DNA of 64,000 nt, from positions 8,052,001 through 8,116,000 of the forward strand of contig NZ_CP066356.1 of assembly GCF_023278185.1 (NCBI RefSeq), written 5' to 3'. Origin of the DNA: Bradyrhizobium elkanii USDA 76. GTDB taxonomy: Bacteria; Pseudomonadota; Alphaproteobacteria; Rhizobiales; Xanthobacteraceae. Shown here piece by piece: positions 45,327-53,632 of the stretch; within the stretch, counting starts at the first letter, position 1; the number at the start of each line of letters is the position of its first letter. The notes under the pieces were generated by a model. It searched no databases, was not told the DNA's origin, and saw only the letters and a list, made by a program, of their open reading frames with translations. The position numbers and the translations under genes are program-made.

Positions 45327-45611
45327 ATGAAGACGATTTCCACGCTCGCGTCCGCAACCGCCCTTGCCTCCCTGCTGCTGATGGGCGGCGCTTTCGCGCA
45401 AACGGCCGCGCCCGCCGCCAAGGACGCCGCTCCGAAGGCCGAGACCAAGGCGCCGGCCGAGAAGAAGCCGCGCACCGCCGAATCGCTGGAATGCTCGAAG
45501 GAAGCGGACGCCAAGGGGCTGCACGGCAAGGAGCGCAAAAAATTCCGCGCCGAGTGCAAGAAGGAGAAGTCGGGCGGCGGCGGCGCCGCTGCGCCCGCGG
45601 CGACGAAGTAA
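45327..45611 (+). CDS. PsiF-repeat exported small protein
   Basis: A 94-residue protein. MKTISTLASATALASLLLMG and GGAFAQ form a signal peptide. After a Lys/Ala-rich stretch comes one PsiF repeat: TAESLECSKEADAKGLHGKE, then RKKFRAECKK with its paired cysteines. In E. coli psiF is phosphate-starvation induced; the function is unknown. The stop lies 32 bases before the ISAs1-type element. Confidence 0.82.
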   Translation: MKTISTLASATALASLLLMGGAFAQTAAPAAKDAAPKAETKAPAEKKPRTAESLECSKEADAKGLHGKERKKFRAECKKEKSGGGGAAAPAATK

Positions 45612-45643
45612 TACGCACGCTCTGGCCACCCTCCCCTGGAGGG

Positions 45644-46837
45644 CAGGGGAATCGCATGTGGTGCGCATGCAAGTAGTTGCCAAATCGAAGGAAAGGGATT
45701 CTGAAGGCAGCTCCTGATCTGAAGGGAGCGGCCGATGCAACGATTTGCCGAGTGCTTTGAGGATTTGCCGGACCCGCGGGCCGACAACGCGCTGCATGAC
45801 CTGACCGAGATCTTGTTCATCGCGCTGATGGCGACGCTGTGTGGGGCGACGAGTTGCACGGATATGGCGCTGTTTGCCCGGATGAAGGCCTACCTTTGGC
45901 AGGATGTTCTGGTGCTCAGGAACGGCCTGCCGAGCCACGACACGTTCAGTCGGGTGTTCCGGATGCTCGACCCGAAGGCGTTTGAGGTCGCGTTCCGGCG
46001 TTTTATGAAGGATTTTGCGCAAGGCGCGAAGATCAAGCGGCCGCGCGGTGTGATCGCGCTCGACGGCAAAGCGTTGCGACGCGGCTACGAACGCGGCAGG
46101 AGCCACATGCCGCCGGTGATGGTGACCGCCTGGGCGGCGCAGACGCGCATGGCGCTTGCCAATGTGCTGGCGCCGAACAACAACGAAGTCGATGGCGCCC
46201 TGCAGTTGCTTGAGCTCCTGCAGCTCAAGGGCTGCGTAGTCACGGCCGATGCCCTGCATTGCCACCGCGCGATGGCCAAAGCGATCGTGGCACGGGGCGG
46301 TGACTACGTGCTGGCGGTGAAGGCGAACCAGCCCGCTCTGTTGGAGGATGCCAAAGCCGCAATCTGCGCCGTCAAACGCAAGGGCAAGACTTCGCTCACT
46401 ACCACCGATGCGGACCATGGACGCACCGACAAGCGTGTTGCTCTCGTTGCGCCGGCTCCCGGCATGGCCAAGAAGCACGACTTCCCGGGCCTCAAAGCCG
46501 TCGCCCGCATCACCAGCAAGCGTGGACAGGACGACACGGTCGAGCGCTACTTCCTGATGAGCCGCCCCTACAGCCGCAAAGACGTCCTGCGTATCGTCCG
46601 CGCTCATTGGGGCATCGAAAATAACCTGCACTGGCCGCTCGACGTCACCCTCGACGAGGACCTCGCCCGCAACCGCAAGGACAACGGGCCGGCCAACCTG
46701 GCCGTGCTCAGGCGCCTGGCCCTCAACGTCGCCCAAGCCCACCCGGACACGACAAGCTCCCTGCGCGGCAAGCTCAAACGCGCCGGATGGAACGATGCGT
46801 TCCTCTTCGAACTCCTCGGTCACATGCGATAGCCCTG
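45644..46837 (+). mobile_element. ISAs1-family insertion sequence with 10-base target duplication
   Basis: The 1194-base element has ends CAGGGGAATCGCATGTG (left) and, reverse-complemented at the right, CAGGGCTATCGCATGTG, matching at 15 of 17 bases. The 10-base direct repeat CCCTGGAGGG occurs at 45634-45643 and 46838-46847, as ISAs1 elements make. The duplication is perfect and the transposase intact, so the insertion is recent. The target is a CCCTCCCCTGGAGGG-type intergenic repeat. Confidence 0.95.
45735..46832 (+). CDS. ISAs1-family transposase
   Basis: A 365-residue intact DDE transposase. The N-terminal DUF4338/DDE_Tnp_1-associated part (FAECFEDLPDPRADNALHDL) precedes VIALDGKALRRGYERG with the first Asp, VVTADALHCHRAMAKAI with the second, and WGIENNLHWPLDVTLDED with the C-terminal Glu. 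Length matches the family. The stop lies inside the right inverted repeat. GAAGGGAGCGGCCG supplies the ribosome site. Confidence 0.95.
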   Translation: MQRFAECFEDLPDPRADNALHDLTEILFIALMATLCGATSCTDMALFARMKAYLWQDVLVLRNGLPSHDTFSRVFRMLDPKAFEVAFRRFMKDFAQGAKIKRPRGVIALDGKALRRGYERGRSHMPPVMVTAWAAQTRMALANVLAPNNNEVDGALQLLELLQLKGCVVTADALHCHRAMAKAIVARGGDYVLAVKANQPALLEDAKAAICAVKRKGKTSLTTTDADHGRTDKRVALVAPAPGMAKKHDFPGLKAVARITSKRGQDDTVERYFLMSRPYSRKDVLRIVRAHWGIENNLHWPLDVTLDEDLARNRKDNGPANLAVLRRLALNVAQAHPDTTSSLRGKLKRAGWNDAFLFELLGHMR

Positions 46838-47003
46838 CCCTGGAGGGGGAGGGTCGGCAAGCATCGCGCGAAGCAAGATGCTTGGCGGGGTGGGGTGACG
46901 GTCTCTCGCATCTGGTGCTGCCCGTGCTGAGAGATCACCCCACCCCGCCTCGCATTCGCTTCGCTTCATGCGAAGCGACCCTCCCCCTCCAGGGGAGGGT
47001 GAA
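46838..47003. repeat. CCCTCCCC/GGGGAGGG palindromic repeat (target of ISAs1-type element)
   Basis: An element bounded by GGAGGGGGAGGGTCGGCAAG and CGACCCTCCCCCTCCAGGGG, with inner GGTGGGGTGA/TCACCCCACC arms. Its left edge (CACCCTCCCCTGGAGGG, 45628-45643) is separated from it by the IS. Confidence 0.8.
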
Positions 47004-47107
47004 GCAGGATTCGTCGCGTTTTCCGGTGCAATGCTGCAATCGCGAGATGCATTTGTCGCGTTCACGCGAATTTGCCATAAGGCGGCGTGACCCTGATCCG
47101 CGCTTCG

Positions 47108-48172
47108 ATGGCAACGGCCATTCCCGACCGCAGCAAAGTCCTGAACGGGCTCGAGACCCTCGTCATCGGCACCGTCGGCGGCTTGCTGTTTCTGTGGGCA
47201 GAATTGCCGGGCGGCCTGATCTCGGGAGCGATGGTCGCGGTCGCGATCGCCGCATTGGCCGGACGGCCGCTCGCGGTGCCGGCGGTGCTGACGCAGTCGG
47301 TGCTGCTGCTGCTCGGCATCTCTCTGGGATCGCTGATGTCGCAGCAATTGCTGCAGCACATGAGCTCCTATCCGCTCACCATCGGCCTGCTGGCACTGGC
47401 GACGTTCTGCTCGACCTTCGGCTCGAGCCTCTATCTGCAACGCATCCATGGCTGGGACCAGACCTCGGCCTTCCTCGCCGGCAGCCCCGGCGCGCTGTCG
47501 CAGATCACGATCCTGGCCGCGGAAAAGGGCGCCGACGTCGCGGCGATCGCCGTGGTGCAGACCATGCGCGTCATCATCCTGACCGCGGCGCTGCCGCTGG
47601 TGCTGGCGCTGACCGGGGTGACGCATGCCGCACCGCCGCCATTGCCGACCTCGGTCGCCTCGCCGTTCGGCCTCGTCGCGCTGGTCGCCCTATCGATCGG
47701 CGTCTCGCTGCTGCTGCGCTGGATCAAATTCCCCGCCAGCTGGATGTTCGGCGCGATGCTCGCCTCCAGCCTGCTGCACGGCTCCGGGCTGGTCGATGGC
47801 GGCCTGCCGCCCTGGCTGCGCAATGTCGCGCTGGTCGGCATCGGCGCCATCATCGGCACCCGCTTCGCGCGGATGAAAACCTCGACCCTGCTCAGTCATG
47901 TCAATGCCGGGCTCGGCTCGTTTGCGATTGCCATCCTGATCTCGGCCGTGTTCGTCGCGGTGATCGGCTTCACCACCCATGTGCGGCTCGCCGACGTCGT
48001 GGTCGCCTTTGCCCCCGGCGCGATGGACGCGATGCTGGCGCTGGCGTTGACGCTGCACATCGACCCGATCTTCGTCGGCGCGCATCATCTGTCGCGCTTC
48101 CTATTCGTCACCATCTCGACGCCGGGCATCATCCATCTGTTCGGCCGCCCGCAGGACGACGTCGACGATTAA
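47108..48172 (+). CDS. AbrB-family integral membrane protein
   Basis: About 354 residues with eight or more hydrophobic helices arranged as two repeats. Each has an AELPGG/FKFPASWMFGAML-type motif (LFLWAELPGGLISGAMVAV; RWIKFPASWMFGAMLASSLL) and LAGSPGALSQITILAAEKG / FAPGAMDAMLALALTL. This is the AbrB duplication family (PF05145), sometimes labelled putative ammonia monooxygenase; the actual substrate is unknown. A GTG at 47087 is an alternative start seven codons upstream. Confidence 0.87.
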   Translation: MATAIPDRSKVLNGLETLVIGTVGGLLFLWAELPGGLISGAMVAVAIAALAGRPLAVPAVLTQSVLLLLGISLGSLMSQQLLQHMSSYPLTIGLLALATFCSTFGSSLYLQRIHGWDQTSAFLAGSPGALSQITILAAEKGADVAAIAVVQTMRVIILTAALPLVLALTGVTHAAPPPLPTSVASPFGLVALVALSIGVSLLLRWIKFPASWMFGAMLASSLLHGSGLVDGGLPPWLRNVALVGIGAIIGTRFARMKTSTLLSHVNAGLGSFAIAILISAVFVAVIGFTTHVRLADVVVAFAPGAMDAMLALALTLHIDPIFVGAHHLSRFLFVTISTPGIIHLFGRPQDDVDD

Positions 48173-48195
48173 CTCGATGGCGAATCTGTTGATCC

Positions 48196-48290
48196 CGTCA
48201 TCCTGAGGAGCGCGAAGCGCGTCTCGAAGGATCAACGGCCCCGCTGGTGGCCGTGCATGCTTCGAGACGGCCGCAAGGCGGCCTCCTCCA
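48196..48290. repeat. Palindromic repeat, family C (copy 3)
   Basis: CGTCATCCTGAGGAGCGCGA, CTCGAAGGAT and a second arm CTTCGAGACGGCCG. It lies between the convergent AbrB-type and DsbB-like genes and may end both transcripts. Confidence 0.8.
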
Positions 48291-48350
48291 GCGACAAAGG
48301 CGAAGCCTTTGCGCGGGCATGACGGATCACGGGAAGCGTGCCTTTCGACC

Positions 48351-48923
48351 TCAGGCCCTCACGGCCTTCATCACGCCCCAACCGGCGATCGCGGCCATCA
48401 CGAGCGAGATCAGCACGTTGTAGCCGGCCAGCGAAATGCCGAGGAAGCGCCACTGCACCTCGTCGCAGCGGACCACCTTGACCTTGTCGAGCTGGTCCAA
48501 CAGCGAGCCGGCCTTGCCGAAATCCACCATCGGGCCGGTGCAATCGGTCGGTCCCGGCCAGAACCCCCATTCGACACCGGCGTGATAGGTGCCGAGCCCG
48601 GCATTGGCGAACGCGGCGAGGCCGAGGATCACGAGGCCCGCGAGCAGCACCGGCCGCGGCGCGCCGCGGGCGGCCGCGAGCGCCACCACGGCGCCGAGCG
48701 GCACCGCAAGGTAATAGGCATAGCGCTGCTCGAGGCAGAGCGGACAGGGCATGATCTCCAGCACGAGCTGGAAGAACCAGGCGCCGGCCAGGGTCGCCGC
48801 CGCGATCACCGCAATCGCCAGCGCCGAGGTCAGCGCCGGATTGCCGGCGGCGGAAGCATGCGACGGATGGGCAGTGGCAATCGTCACGTCGGTCCTCCTG
48901 CGGGCATCGTTCGGGAGGGTCAT
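48351..48923 (-). CDS. dsbB: DsbB-like disulfide bond formation protein
   Basis: About 190 residues with four membrane helices. The first periplasmic redox pair is MPCPLCLEQRYAYY (Cys-Pro-Leu-Cys). The second pair is in GPTDCTGP and VVRCDEVQW, with the DsbB-type Trp-rich loop between. It would pass electrons from DsbA-type proteins to quinones. GGGAGGGTC-type sequence lies near the ATG. An open frame continues 69 bases further upstream without family sequence. The cysteine-rich peptide cluster begins 1 kb away but no functional link is implied. Confidence 0.88.
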   Translation of the reverse strand: MTLPNDARRRTDVTIATAHPSHASAAGNPALTSALAIAVIAAATLAGAWFFQLVLEIMPCPLCLEQRYAYYLAVPLGAVVALAAARGAPRPVLLAGLVILGLAAFANAGLGTYHAGVEWGFWPGPTDCTGPMVDFGKAGSLLDQLDKVKVVRCDEVQWRFLGISLAGYNVLISLVMAAIAGWGVMKAVRA

Positions 48924-49374
48924 GGGCCCTGCTCCAAGATCGTCGATTGCGGTCGTATCGCGTGAAAATACCGCTGTCGAGGCGCGGGACAATCACTTCC
49001 GCGCGGGTTGACCGTGACGGCCGCCGTCCGCCGCGGTCAGATCGCGTTCAGTCGATGATGCGTGGGAACGCGCAGGCCCCACTGGGTCATCGCCGCCTGC
49101 AACTCATCGGAAAAGAGAAGACTCGGATTGAGCAGCCTGCGTTCATGTGCGTCATCGAGATCGACGAACCGGACAATACCGTTACGCTCGCGCCTCCGCC
49201 CAGAAGTAGGTTGCCGCAGCCGTGGCTAGGCTTGGGGACGGTGGCAGCGGAGGCCGCCGCCGGGCAAACTCTTCCGTGACCGCCATGCGGACGGGCGACG
49301 GCGTTGCGTCGTCCCTGGGATCACACCCGCCGGAAATTCCGCTGCCGGGGCGCGGGACATCCGGTCCGCGCGGG
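48924..49374. other. Intergenic region with a degraded copy of the tRNA promoter block
   Basis: No gene is convincing here. The stretch 48963-49040 (CGCTGTCGAGGCGCGGGACA to GGGTTGACCGTGACGG) closely resembles 49330-49413, the promoter block of tRNA-Leu. It lacks the TATAGT -10 box, so it looks like a decayed duplication. Confidence 0.55.
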
Positions 49375-49402
49375 TTGACCGTGACGGGCCGCCCGCTATA
49401 GT
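49375..49402 (+). promoter_or_regulatory. Sigma-70-type promoter of tRNA-Leu
   Basis: TTGACC at 49375-49380, a 16-base spacer, then TATAGT at 49397-49402. The expected transcription start is about 40 bases before the tRNA. This is the only strong consensus-like promoter directly upstream of the tRNA gene. Confidence 0.75.
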
Positions 49403-49450
49403 CCGCCGCGCTTCGCGACCCCGGCCTTCCCGGCCGGGACCATTGCGAAT

Positions 49451-49535
49451 GCCCCTGTGGCGGAACTGGTAGACGCGCTCGACTCAAAATCGAGTTCCGC
49501 AAGGAGTGCTGGTTCGATTCCGGCCAGGGGCACCA
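49451..49535 (+). tRNA. tRNA-Leu (anticodon CAA)
   Basis: An 85-base class II tRNA. The acceptor stem GCCCCTG (49451-49457) pairs with CAGGGGC (49525-49531), followed by A and an encoded CCA (49533-49535). The anticodon stem CTCGA/TCGAG encloses loop CTCAAAA, giving anticodon CAA. The T arm contains GGTTCGATTCC, and the variable arm is long, as leucine tRNAs have. It sits just before the accessory TOMM region and could have been an integration site. Confidence 0.98.
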
Positions 49536-49607
49536 TTCAGCGCGGCCGTAGCCGACAAGCCATCCGCACGAAGGCTCGTCCCGGCGTAGCCCGAAGGGCG
49601 AAGCCCA

Positions 49608-49629
49608 ATTCCGCCCCTGGGCGCCATTC
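49608..49629. other. Imperfect copy of the tRNA-Leu 3' end (possible attachment-site relic)
   Basis: ATTCCGCCCCTGGGCGCCATTC matches the tRNA end plus flank at 49517-49538 in 18 of 22 positions. Short direct repeats of a tRNA 3' end are what island integration leaves behind, but no integrase gene is visible and the match is imperfect. Confidence 0.35.
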
Positions 49630-49669
49630 GCGTGCGATCCAGGCCGTAAACATTCGAAAGACCTCCGCT

Positions 49670-51127
49670 CTAGCTAGAGGAGGCCGGTTTCCTGCCGCGC
49701 CCGAGCGCGAATTGACCGACCGGGCTCTCCACGTGGAATTCAAGCCCCGTCATTTTTGCGAACAGATCGATGTTGCAGGTGCCGATTGCGCAGCCACCAA
49801 GGCCCATGTCGGTCGCCGTCAGATAGAACGTCTGCATCAGGTTGCCGACGTCCTTCAGGATCAGCGAATATGCGATTGAGCTGTATTTCCAGGAGATCCG
49901 CCCAAAGCGCGCGGCGATCGTGATCAAGACCTGCGGTGGACCGGATGCGTCCATGGCAAACTCGGCCGCCGTAGAAAGCGCTTGGAGTTGTTGGGCGGAG
50001 GTGTCGATCGCGACAAGCGCGTGGCTGCCCGCGTCATAGTGGTAAAGTCCACGTGCAAGCTCCCCGCAGTTCAAGACCGCCAAGTATAGTTCCAGCTCGT
50101 ACGCGCCGCCTGCCGACGGATAGGGTCTTGCGCTGTAGGTGGCCTCGGGAACGCCGTCAAAATCTGCGCCGATCTTCCATTCCGACAGCACGCGGGCTGT
50201 CGTGTCGAGAAACTGCGCGAGCTCGGCGAGCGTGACCGGATGCTGGTCGTCAAAATCTCGTATTGAATGGCGTTCGCGCAACAGCTTCGCGAAGTGCGAG
50301 ACGGACCCCGACGTGGAGAATTTGCCGAGGTCGATCTTCTTGCCGGGCCAAGGCGGACGCACCGCGGGTAGCGGTGGAACGACGCCCGCATGGGTGAACG
50401 CGCCGCCAACTGGATTGGTGTGCCGGCCCTCCGTGCTCCTCGTATGAAACACCAGATCGTGGAAGTCCCAGAGAACGAGATTGCCGTCGCCTTCATTCAC
50501 CCGAAGGCCGTCGCCGTCTTTCGCATTGAGCTTGATCAGCATCTTGCTGTCGATCAGCAATCCGAGCAGATCGAGGTTCGCGGAGGCCGCATGGCGGCGA
50601 AGGTTACTGATCTTCTGAGGCCGCGACAGGGCAGCGAGGGTGGCAGCGATGGCGGGATCGAAAATCCGAAACAGCGCGCCGGCGCGCGGCGATTCCAACA
50701 CCATCTCGCTGCCGCGCCGGCGCAGATAGGCGAAGCGCGACAACACAATGGTATCACCGTTCCCCAGCTTTGCGCGTTGTGGCCAGTATTCGGCGACCTG
50801 CGGCTCGATGACCACGAGGTCTTGCTCGTCACGCGGAGAGTATAAGCGGTATTCGAGAAATCCATGCCCTGCCAGTCGCCGCACGAGGGCATGAACCTGC
50901 CTCGCGAGGACGCCTTTGCCCGCAAAGGAGGCGAGCGGCAGGCCGCTGGTGAGATGTCCCGCACGGTCGACCGCTGCTGCACTGAATTGTCCCAGATTGA
51001 TCGAGTAGCCGCCCAAGCCTGCAGCGATGCTTCCGTCCGCCTGCATGTGAAGGGAGCAACGACCGTTCAATCGGGCGACGATGACGGGTGCGATCTTCCT
51101 GAGCTTCGTTTTCCGGAAGTTGCGCAA
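49670..51127 (-). CDS. SagB/ThcOx-type FMN dehydrogenase of a TOMM cluster
   Basis: A 485-residue protein. The C-terminal half is a nitroreductase-like SagB domain. Its visible parts are LLRERHSIRDF (FMN phosphate site), YSARPYPSAGGAYELELYLA (diagnostic of SagB/ThcOx), and SIAYSLILKDVGNLMQTFYL then GLGGCAIGTC. SagB enzymes oxidise thiazolines or oxazolines to aromatic azoles. Residues 1-230 form an extra N-terminal region of the type that precedes some TOMM dehydrogenases. It begins with TTG, 11 bases after the YcaO gene stop, so the two are co-transcribed. Base composition is visibly less GC-rich than the flanking chromosome. Confidence 0.9.
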   Translation of the reverse strand: MRNFRKTKLRKIAPVIVARLNGRCSLHMQADGSIAAGLGGYSINLGQFSAAAVDRAGHLTSGLPLASFAGKGVLARQVHALVRRLAGHGFLEYRLYSPRDEQDLVVIEPQVAEYWPQRAKLGNGDTIVLSRFAYLRRRGSEMVLESPRAGALFRIFDPAIAATLAALSRPQKISNLRRHAASANLDLLGLLIDSKMLIKLNAKDGDGLRVNEGDGNLVLWDFHDLVFHTRSTEGRHTNPVGGAFTHAGVVPPLPAVRPPWPGKKIDLGKFSTSGSVSHFAKLLRERHSIRDFDDQHPVTLAELAQFLDTTARVLSEWKIGADFDGVPEATYSARPYPSAGGAYELELYLAVLNCGELARGLYHYDAGSHALVAIDTSAQQLQALSTAAEFAMDASGPPQVLITIAARFGRISWKYSSIAYSLILKDVGNLMQTFYLTATDMGLGGCAIGTCNIDLFAKMTGLEFHVESPVGQFALGRGRKPASSS

Positions 51128-51138
51128 CGAGCCAGCCT

Positions 51139-53385
51139 TCAGGTGTGCGGAAGGAATGGCGTGAGCTCGCTTTCCAGTCGCGGACGATTCAGCAATCCGA
51201 GCTTCATCGGAACATCGTAAAGTCGGCCGGGCGCGAAGCGGCGATAGAAATGTCGCAACCCCGGAACGAGCACTCTGACGACGGGCACCTGGACATCGGG
51301 CCGCGTCTGGTCGAGCACGAGGAAATCAAATCCCGCGCCGGTGGCAATCTCGATGCAGGCATTGACTTGGTCGCGCGCGTTGTCGTGAACCTTGAGGCTC
51401 GGCGCCGACGGCACGATCGGATTCTCGCTGGGGATCAGGAACGGATAATCGTCCAGTCGCAGCGGCGTGACACCGTCCAGCGTCGGCTTCTCGCCACTTC
51501 CGCCGCCCATCATGCCAATCGACATGAACTGGGTCAGCTCGGTGAGGGAACGCAGCAGGGCTATGCGGCGATCGAAATGCGAGCCGGAACCGAATTCGAT
51601 ATTTTCGTGCCCGTTCTGCGTCCAATGGATGATCGCCACGTAAGAGGGAATGCCGAGATCGCTGGTGATGTCGAGCACCCAAAGCCTGCGCCCCGCATCG
51701 GCAAGCTGGGCTTGCAGATCCCGCACATAGGGATCTTCGAATTGCGCGAGGTCGACTTCTGCACGTTGCAGCCGGTTGTACCACCAGATCGCGTAGGCGT
51801 CGCGTTCGACCAGTTCGAGGAAGCCTTGAACGATGGCTTCCTCCCGGGTGTTGCCGGCCGCGCATCCGTTGGAATCCGTGTGGAAGCCGCCATAGAAGAA
51901 GTACAAGAGGCCCGTTGGAAGATGTTTGAAACGCTTGTCCCGTAACGACCAGACCGGCGACCACTCCGTCTTGGTCGAGGGATCGAGCGGCTCAGGCACC
52001 AGATGTGAATCGTCCGGCTGCGAGGTATGTCTGTTTTGAAACTGCGCGTCGCTGAAAAGCTGTACTTCGTTGGGAAGAAGAGCGTCGCCGGGAGCGAAAT
52101 CGACAAAGCGGCGCTTCGTCCTGATCTCGTCGCCCTGGAAAATGCCCGAATAGCGCTCGATCGCCTCCATCAACGCGCTGGCCTCGCCCTGCTCGGCTGT
52201 GGAGCCCTTGCCGAAGCTGCCGCCGCTCAATCCGGATCTGAGCTGGTCGACGTTCCAGGCCGGCGCCGAGAAATTGTGGTAGGCGAAAAAATTCGTGTTC
52301 ATCGGCAGATCGGCCTCGATCCGCTCGAGCCGCGAGACGACGCCGGTCAGCGGACTGACGTGCTTGCGGAACCGTGCTACGGTGGCTCGCGACGTCACGG
52401 CGCGGTAACCGCCGCTGGTCATGACGAGCTTTCCGCCCTCTGCGATCTCGATCGGCGCTGCCGCCCGGCGCGGACTCTGCAGCTTCCTGCTGCCGCAGGT
52501 AGGACACTGCGGGCGTCGCGCGACGTAATGCTTGGCAATGACGGCACCGGTCAGGTCGAAGCTTGCGATGTGATCGCGCAGATCGGTACGAAATCCCGAG
52601 GCAATCGCTTTTGCAATTTCAACAGCAGCGAAGTGGATGCCGATCTGTCCGACGGCGTCGCCGACCAGGGGCGATACGGCGACCACCTGCGCCGCTCTGC
52701 GATCGAGAAATCCCTTGATCTCCCGATTGCGTATCATGCGATCGAACAGGCAAGTCCAGCAGGCGCTCTCGCCCGGCTTGAACACGGGTCCCACCAGCGG
52801 AAACACGCCGGACGGCTGCGCCAGCAGCCAGGGCGTCCCATCGCCAAAGCGCTTTCCGTTCAATTCGACGAGCCGCCGGTCAAGATAGTCGTTCGCCAGT
52901 GTGATCGTGAGCTTGGGCGACCGCTTGGTGATCCGAACACCGAGCTTGCTCAAGGCCGCGGCAAGTTCGTTGGCGCCTTTGACATCGATGGCTTCGACCC
53001 GCACGGGGCAATCGCGGAGATTCTGTTCTGCGACCTCGGGGGGGAGGCCGAGACTCGCCCAATATCCATCGACGGCGCTTGCGAACGCGTGCGGCGCGCC
53101 GCTTACGACATATCGGCGCTCTAGCAGCCGCCTGATCGCTTCCTCGATCTTGTCGGCGGGAAAATTCTTTGAGAGCTGCCGAACGATCTCTCGTGCAGCC
53201 TTACCATTTTTGCCGATCGCCGCGGCCACCGCACAATAGAGATCACCATGCAGGAAGAATTTGCGGTTCTCGGAGTAGAGGCAGACCACATCGGGAGGAA
53301 TCACATAAGCGGTAAAGTTCGGCGCGAATCGCAAAATGCCCTTGCGGCTCTGCCTCGCGGTGCGGCTCTTGCCATTGACTGTCAT
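51139..53385 (-). CDS. Fused E1-like/YcaO cyclodehydratase of a TOMM cluster
   Basis: A 748-residue fusion. Residues 1-330 are the E1/ThiF-like partner (TOMM leader-binding type) with two zinc-type Cys pairs, CWTCLF and CPTCGS. Residues about 360-748 are YcaO: SGGSFGKGSTAEQGEASALM then EAIERYSG (ATP/Mg binding), and GCAAGNTREEAIVQGFLELV with ERDAYAIWWYN. YcaO uses ATP to cyclise Cys or Ser/Thr side chains onto the backbone. The C-terminus, TPFLPHT, is only a partial match to the Pro-x-Pro-x-Pro tail usual in azoline-forming YcaO proteins. It lies between the precursor and the dehydrogenase on one strand. Confidence 0.93.
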   Translation of the reverse strand: MTVNGKSRTARQSRKGILRFAPNFTAYVIPPDVVCLYSENRKFFLHGDLYCAVAAAIGKNGKAAREIVRQLSKNFPADKIEEAIRRLLERRYVVSGAPHAFASAVDGYWASLGLPPEVAEQNLRDCPVRVEAIDVKGANELAAALSKLGVRITKRSPKLTITLANDYLDRRLVELNGKRFGDGTPWLLAQPSGVFPLVGPVFKPGESACWTCLFDRMIRNREIKGFLDRRAAQVVAVSPLVGDAVGQIGIHFAAVEIAKAIASGFRTDLRDHIASFDLTGAVIAKHYVARRPQCPTCGSRKLQSPRRAAAPIEIAEGGKLVMTSGGYRAVTSRATVARFRKHVSPLTGVVSRLERIEADLPMNTNFFAYHNFSAPAWNVDQLRSGLSGGSFGKGSTAEQGEASALMEAIERYSGIFQGDEIRTKRRFVDFAPGDALLPNEVQLFSDAQFQNRHTSQPDDSHLVPEPLDPSTKTEWSPVWSLRDKRFKHLPTGLLYFFYGGFHTDSNGCAAGNTREEAIVQGFLELVERDAYAIWWYNRLQRAEVDLAQFEDPYVRDLQAQLADAGRRLWVLDITSDLGIPSYVAIIHWTQNGHENIEFGSGSHFDRRIALLRSLTELTQFMSIGMMGGGSGEKPTLDGVTPLRLDDYPFLIPSENPIVPSAPSLKVHDNARDQVNACIEIATGAGFDFLVLDQTRPDVQVPVVRVLVPGLRHFYRRFAPGRLYDVPMKLGLLNRPRLESELTPFLPHT

Positions 53386-53560
53386 CGGGGCGGCACGCTG
53401 ATCCTGTTGCAGTCACTTCCGATCGCCGGAGCGCGGCAAACCATGGCATTGCGCGACTTGTGCGCCGCGTTCGGCCACCGGCATTCTGCGAGCAATTTGG
53501 ATCACACTCGCCCACCGTCGGCAAGCTGATCAGCCAGGCGCGGCGAATGTATAACGAAAG

Positions 53561-53597
53561 CAAAAAATTGGCCGGGTCGTTCGGGCGCCCGGCCAAT
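53561..53597 (-). terminator. Strong terminator/attenuator between TOMM precursor and enzymes
   Basis: On the minus strand ATTGGCCGGG pairs with CCCGGCCAAT (ten perfect pairs, 53597-53588 with 53576-53567), then runs into TTTTTTG. It lies 36 bases after the precursor stop and 175 bases before the cyclodehydratase ATG. Partial read-through would give much more precursor than enzyme. Confidence 0.88.
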
Positions 53598-53632
53598 GAA
53601 ATCGCGACGTGTCGACGCCCAGTCAGTGAGCA

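Noticed and set aside
49536..49669. Integrase or phage attachment region next to tRNA-Leu
   Set aside because: No integrase gene is visible; only an imperfect copy of the tRNA end is present, so it is reported as a possible relic only.
52027..53124. A 365-codon plus-strand frame inside the YcaO gene
   Set aside because: Antisense to a well-supported cyclodehydratase and without any protein family signature.
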